From NCBI RefSeq assembly GCF_004331415.1, contig NZ_SJOP01000016.1, positions 1 through 64,000 of the forward strand: a DNA stretch of 64,000 nt, given 5' to 3'. Under the pieces are notes generated by a model, which saw only the letters and a list, made by a program, of their open reading frames with translations, did not search any database and had not been told where the DNA came from. The translations under genes were made by a program, and so were the position numbers. Source of the stretch: Kosakonia quasisacchari (GTDB lineage Bacteria; Pseudomonadota; Gammaproteobacteria; Enterobacterales; Enterobacteriaceae). This document shows, in pieces, positions 60,706-64,000 of this stretch. The first letter of the stretch is position 1; each line of letters starts with the position of its first letter.

Positions 60706-62097
60706 ATGAATTTTCTATTAATCGCGAACGTCGTTGTGTTCGTGGCACTGCTGTTTTTGCTGGCGCAGGCGCGTCACAAACAGTGGAGCCTGGCAAAAAA
60801 AGTACTGGTGGGTTTAGGTCTCGGTGTGGTCTTTGGCCTCGCGCTGCAGGCTATTTATGGTTCTGATAACCCGGTACTGAAAGATTCCATCCAGTGGTTC
60901 AACGTGGTCGGCAATGGCTATGTCCAGTTGCTGCAAATGATTGTCATGCCACTGGTTTTCGCTTCAATTTTGAGTGCCGTTGCGCGTCTGCATAACGCGT
61001 CACAACTGGGCAAAATCAGTTTTCTGACCATCGGCACATTGCTGTTCACGACGCTGATCGCCGCATTGGTGGGCGTGCTGGTGACCAATCTGTTCGGTTT
61101 GACGGCAGAAGGTCTGGTACAGGGTACGGCAGAAACCGCGCGTTTGAACGCCATTCAGAGCAACTATGTCGGCAAAGTAGCCGATCTCACCGTGCCGCAA
61201 CTGCTGCTCTCCTTTGTACCTAAAAATCCGTTTGCCGACCTGACAGGCGCAAACCCAACGTCAATTATCAGCATCGTTATCTTTGCTGCGTTCCTCGGTG
61301 TCGCAGCGCTGAAATTGTTGAAAGATGATGCGCCGAAAGGCCAGCGTGTACTGACCTCTATCGATACGCTGCAAAGCTGGGTGATGAAACTGGTACGCCT
61401 GGTGATGCAATTGACGCCGTATGGCGTGCTGGCGTTGATGACCAAAGTTGTCGCTGGTTCTAACATTCAGGACATCATTAAGCTGGGTAGCTTTGTTATC
61501 GCCTCTTACCTTGGCCTGGGCATTATGTTTGTGGTGCACGGTCTGCTGCTTGGTGTGAACGGCGTTAGCCCGCTGAAATTCTTCCGTAAGGTATGGCCTG
61601 TTCTGACATTTGCTTTCACCAGCCGCTCCAGCGCAGCATCCATTCCGCTGAACGTGGAAGCGCAAACCCGTCGTCTGGGCGTGCCGGAATCCATCGCCAG
61701 CTTCTCAGCCTCCTTTGGCGCAACCATTGGGCAAAACGGGTGCGCAGGCCTTTACCCGGCGATGCTGGCCGTGATGGTAGCTCCCACCGTTGGCATTAAC
61801 CCGCTGGATCCGCTGTGGATTGCTACCCTGGTTGGGATCGTCACCGTCAGTTCCGCCGGTGTGGCAGGTGTTGGAGGTGGTGCGACTTTTGCCGCGCTTA
61901 TCGTGCTGCCTGCAATGGGCCTGCCAGTGACGCTGGTGGCGCTGCTCATTTCCGTTGAACCGCTTATCGATATGGGCCGAACTGCCCTGAACGTGAGCGG
62001 CTCAATGACCGCCGGTACGCTGACCAGCCAGTGGCTGAAACAGACCGATAAAACCGTACTGGACAGTGAAGACGACGCCGAACTGGCGCACCGTTAA
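60706..62097 (+). CDS. tcyP: L-cystine:cation symporter TcyP (YdjN)
   Basis: A 463-residue inner-membrane transporter of the dicarboxylate/amino acid:cation symporter (DAACS) family. About eight helices plus re-entrant loops; the Ser-rich loop FAFTSRSSAASIPLNV and helix motif FGATIGQNGCAGLYP are diagnostic. In E. coli it is the high-affinity L-cystine importer under CysB control. GGAGAAAGGGG precedes the start. Confidence 0.96.
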   Translation: MNFLLIANVVVFVALLFLLAQARHKQWSLAKKVLVGLGLGVVFGLALQAIYGSDNPVLKDSIQWFNVVGNGYVQLLQMIVMPLVFASILSAVARLHNASQLGKISFLTIGTLLFTTLIAALVGVLVTNLFGLTAEGLVQGTAETARLNAIQSNYVGKVADLTVPQLLLSFVPKNPFADLTGANPTSIISIVIFAAFLGVAALKLLKDDAPKGQRVLTSIDTLQSWVMKLVRLVMQLTPYGVLALMTKVVAGSNIQDIIKLGSFVIASYLGLGIMFVVHGLLLGVNGVSPLKFFRKVWPVLTFAFTSRSSAASIPLNVEAQTRRLGVPESIASFSASFGATIGQNGCAGLYPAMLAVMVAPTVGINPLDPLWIATLVGIVTVSSAGVAGVGGGATFAALIVLPAMGLPVTLVALLISVEPLIDMGRTALNVSGSMTAGTLTSQWLKQTDKTVLDSEDDAELAHR

Positions 62098-62155
62098 ACA
62101 CCCGGAATGGAATGACCGATGCCCCTATCCGTCGAGGCGGCACCGGTGAATAATG

Positions 62156-62187
62156 AAAACCGCCTGCAATGTCAGGCGGTTTTTTTT
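62156..62187. terminator. tcyP/cedA bidirectional terminator
   Basis: AAAACCGCCTG and CAGGCGGTTTT form an 11-pair stem with loop CAATGT and T runs on both strands. It lies between the convergent tcyP and cedA; the T run overlaps the cedA stop codon. Confidence 0.9.
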
Positions 62188-62428
62188 ACGCTTCGTCTAC
62201 CTCGCCTTCCTGGCGCATCTGCATCGCCCAGCGCTGAGCAGCTTCCGGGACGCTAAAGACCGGCGAGCGGCGAAACTTTTCCCCCATCAACACAAACGCC
62301 ACATACTTACCCCGCAGCAACCAGACATCACGATAGCCATCCACTTTTGAGGCGTGATCGGGGGGAGCCGGTTCGACACGCGGGACATAGCTGATAATGG
62401 CTCGGTTTTGTTGACGATAAGATTTCAT
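62186..62428 (-). CDS. cedA: Cell division activator CedA
   Basis: An 80-residue protein matching E. coli CedA (RGKYVAFVLMGE; EAAQRWAMQMRQEGEV). CedA binds DNA and RNA polymerase and promotes division in cells over-initiating replication. It has its E. coli location next to katE, and its 215-bp upstream spacer is shared with that gene. Confidence 0.93.
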   Translation of the reverse strand: MKSYRQQNRAIISYVPRVEPAPPDHASKVDGYRDVWLLRGKYVAFVLMGEKFRRSPVFSVPEAAQRWAMQMRQEGEVDEA

Positions 62429-62643
62429 AAGCGATGCGTTCTACAAACAAATTCTACAAACATTAAAGACCTATCATAGCCGATTGTGAGCTTGTGCGTC
62501 GCGCCTGGAACCACTTTCTCTGATTTTTCACTCCCGTGTTGACTCCTGATTCGCCAGGTCAATGCAGCATGTTGTTCTATAGTTAGAAGGGTTTTAAGGA
62601 AACATCGACCATTTTTCAGCAATGAAAACAGGAGACGAGTTCA

Positions 62644-64000
62644 ATGTCGCACAATGAAAAAGACCCTCATCACCACGCCCCGGTTCATGATGCTAACGAA
62701 TCCCGCCCAGGGCTGGACTCACTGGCACCCGAAGATAATTCTCACCGCCCTTCTCCGAGCCCCACAGCACCTGGCGAGCAACCGACCGCGCCGGGGAGCA
62801 TGAAAGCGCCGGATACGTCGAATGACAAACTGAACGCGCTGGAGCCTTACCGAAAGGGTGGCGAGAATTATCCCCTCACCACTAACCAGGGCGTGCGCAT
62901 CGCCGATGACCAAAACTCCCTGCGCGCGGGAAAACGCGGCCCGACACTGCTGGAAGATTTTATTCTGCGGGAGAAAATCACCCATTTCGACCACGAACGT
63001 ATCCCAGAACGTATCGTGCATGCACGCGGATCGGCGGCGCATGGCTATTTTCAGCCTTATCGTAGCCTGAGCGATATAACCAAAGCGGATTTTCTCTCTG
63101 ATGCGGAGAAAATTACCCCGGTATTTGTCCGTTTTTCCACGGTGCAGGGCGGCGCGGGTTCAGCGGATACCGTTCGTGATATTCGTGGATTTGCCACCAA
63201 GTTTTATACCGAAGAAGGCATTTTTGACCTGGTCGGCAACAATACGCCGGTCTTTTTCATCCAGGATGCGCACAAATTCCCCGATTTTGTCCATGCGGTA
63301 AAACCGGAGCCGCACTGGGCGATCCCGCAAGGTCAAAGCGCGCATGACACCTTCTGGGACTATGTTTCGTTGCAACCGGAAACCTTACACAACGTGATGT
63401 GGGCGATGTCCGATCGCGGCATTCCGCGCAGCTATCGCACGATGGAAGGTTTTGGGATACACACATTTCGCTTGATCAACGCCGAAGGCAAAGCCACGTT
63501 TGTCCGCTTCCACTGGAAACCACTGGCAGGCAAAGCTTCCCTGGTGTGGGATGAGTCACAAAAACTAACCGGGCGCGATCCGGATTTCCACCGCCGCGAG
63601 TTATGGGAAGCCATTGAAGCCGGCGATTACCCGGAGTTTGAGCTGGGCCTACAACTGATCCCGGAAGAGGATGAATTCAAATTTGATTTCGACCTGTTGG
63701 ACCCGACCAAACTGATTCCCGAAGAGCTGGTTCCCGTGCAGCGCGTCGGAAAAATGGTATTAAACCGCAACCCGGATAACTTCTTTGCCGAAAACGAGCA
63801 GGCAGCGTTCCATCCAGGGCATATCGTGCCGGGCCTCGATTTTACCAATGACCCGCTGCTGCAGGGGCGTTTGTTCTCCTATACCGATACGCAAATCAGC
63901 CGGCTTGGTGGGCCGAACTTCCATGAAATTCCCATCAATCGCCCAACGTGTCCGTACCATAACTTGCAGCGCGACGGCATGCACCGCATGGAGATTGACA
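62644..64000 (+). CDS. katE: Catalase HPII, 3' end beyond window
   Basis: The first 452 codons of the large-subunit haem catalase that disproportionates hydrogen peroxide. Beginning with the flexible N-terminal extension typical of HPII, it includes the distal haem pocket (VHARGSAAHGYF with the essential His, VGNNTPVFFIQDA with the Asn). The E. coli protein is 753 residues, so about 300 are missing to the right, including the axial Tyr. AGGAGACG precedes the start. The upstream region contains CTATAGTT (about 62577-62584), a possible -10 of a sigma-S promoter, as expected for a stationary-phase gene. Confidence 0.97.
   Translation, partial: MSHNEKDPHHHAPVHDANESRPGLDSLAPEDNSHRPSPSPTAPGEQPTAPGSMKAPDTSNDKLNALEPYRKGGENYPLTTNQGVRIADDQNSLRAGKRGPTLLEDFILREKITHFDHERIPERIVHARGSAAHGYFQPYRSLSDITKADFLSDAEKITPVFVRFSTVQGGAGSADTVRDIRGFATKFYTEEGIFDLVGNNTPVFFIQDAHKFPDFVHAVKPEPHWAIPQGQSAHDTFWDYVSLQPETLHNVMWAMSDRGIPRSYRTMEGFGIHTFRLINAEGKATFVRFHWKPLAGKASLVWDESQKLTGRDPDFHRRELWEAIEAGDYPEFELGLQLIPEEDEFKFDFDLLDPTKLIPEELVPVQRVGKMVLNRNPDNFFAENEQAAFHPGHIVPGLDFTNDPLLQGRLFSYTDTQISRLGGPNFHEIPINRPTCPYHNLQRDGMHRMEID

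Overview
The window is chromosomal DNA from a member of the Enterobacteriaceae (an Enterobacter/Kosakonia/Klebsiella/Escherichia-type bacterium; the species cannot be fixed from sequence alone). Long stretches follow the E. coli K-12 order around 37-39 min: pykF-lpp-ldtE-sufEDCBA-S, menI-ydiJ-ydiK-rprA, ppsA-ppsR-aroH-hemP-selO-ydiV-nlpC-btuDEC-ihfA-pheTSM-rplT-rpmI-infC-thrS, and ydiY-pfkB-ydiZ-yniABC-ydjM-tcyP-cedA-katE. Many proteins are the same length as, and near-identical in remembered sequence to, their E. coli counterparts.

Left part (1-9.3 kb) is the main accessory region. It holds a beta-rich gene of unknown function broken by a one-base deletion in a T run, a tandem pair of tRNA-Val(GAC) genes with a near-consensus promoter, and a two-gene minus-strand operon. 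The operon encodes a TibC/Aah-type autotransporter heptosyltransferase followed by a 1996-residue AIDA-type autotransporter, whose passenger has a nested 91-residue (273-bp) repeat built from 17-19-residue strand-loop-strand units. About 1 kb of AT-rich intergenic DNA separates it from pykF.

10-33 kb: pyruvate kinase I, Braun lipoprotein and L,D-transpeptidase LdtE (peptidoglycan/lipoprotein linkage), then the complete iron-sulfur assembly operon sufABCDSE read leftward behind a Fur box. Species-variable genes follow: a small membrane protein, an alpha/beta hydrolase, a degenerate EAL-domain protein, a small secreted protein and an LpxP-like acyltransferase. Conserved menI-ydiJ and ydiK flank the RcsB/RpoS-controlled small RNA rprA. 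Next come two small unknown genes and a glycoside hydrolase family 3/GPH symporter operon that likely imports and cleaves a plant-type oligosaccharide.

33-51 kb is conserved core: PEP synthetase and its divergent regulator PpsR, TrpR-controlled aroH, Fur-controlled hemP, the AMPylase selO, the FlhDC antagonist ydiV, vitamin B12 uptake genes, and the translation cluster ihfA-pheTSM-rplT-rpmI-infC-thrS. Its RNA control elements are visible: the pheM attenuator, the AUU start of infC and a tRNA-Thr-like hairpin ahead of thrS.

51-54 kb is a second accessory patch: a small membrane ORF with its own terminator, a displaced fumD, and an orphan flagellin gene with a perfectly spaced FliA promoter whose central region has been replaced by a beta-rich, PPC-like domain. 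The right end (54-64 kb) is core again (ydiY to katE), with an isolated kduD-like dehydrogenase between yniC and the LexA-controlled ydjM. katE runs off the window.

The best candidates for new biology are the orphan modular flagellin, the hyper-repetitive glycosylated adhesin, and a 19-codon leader ORF with a very strong ribosome binding site abutting the ppsR start codon.
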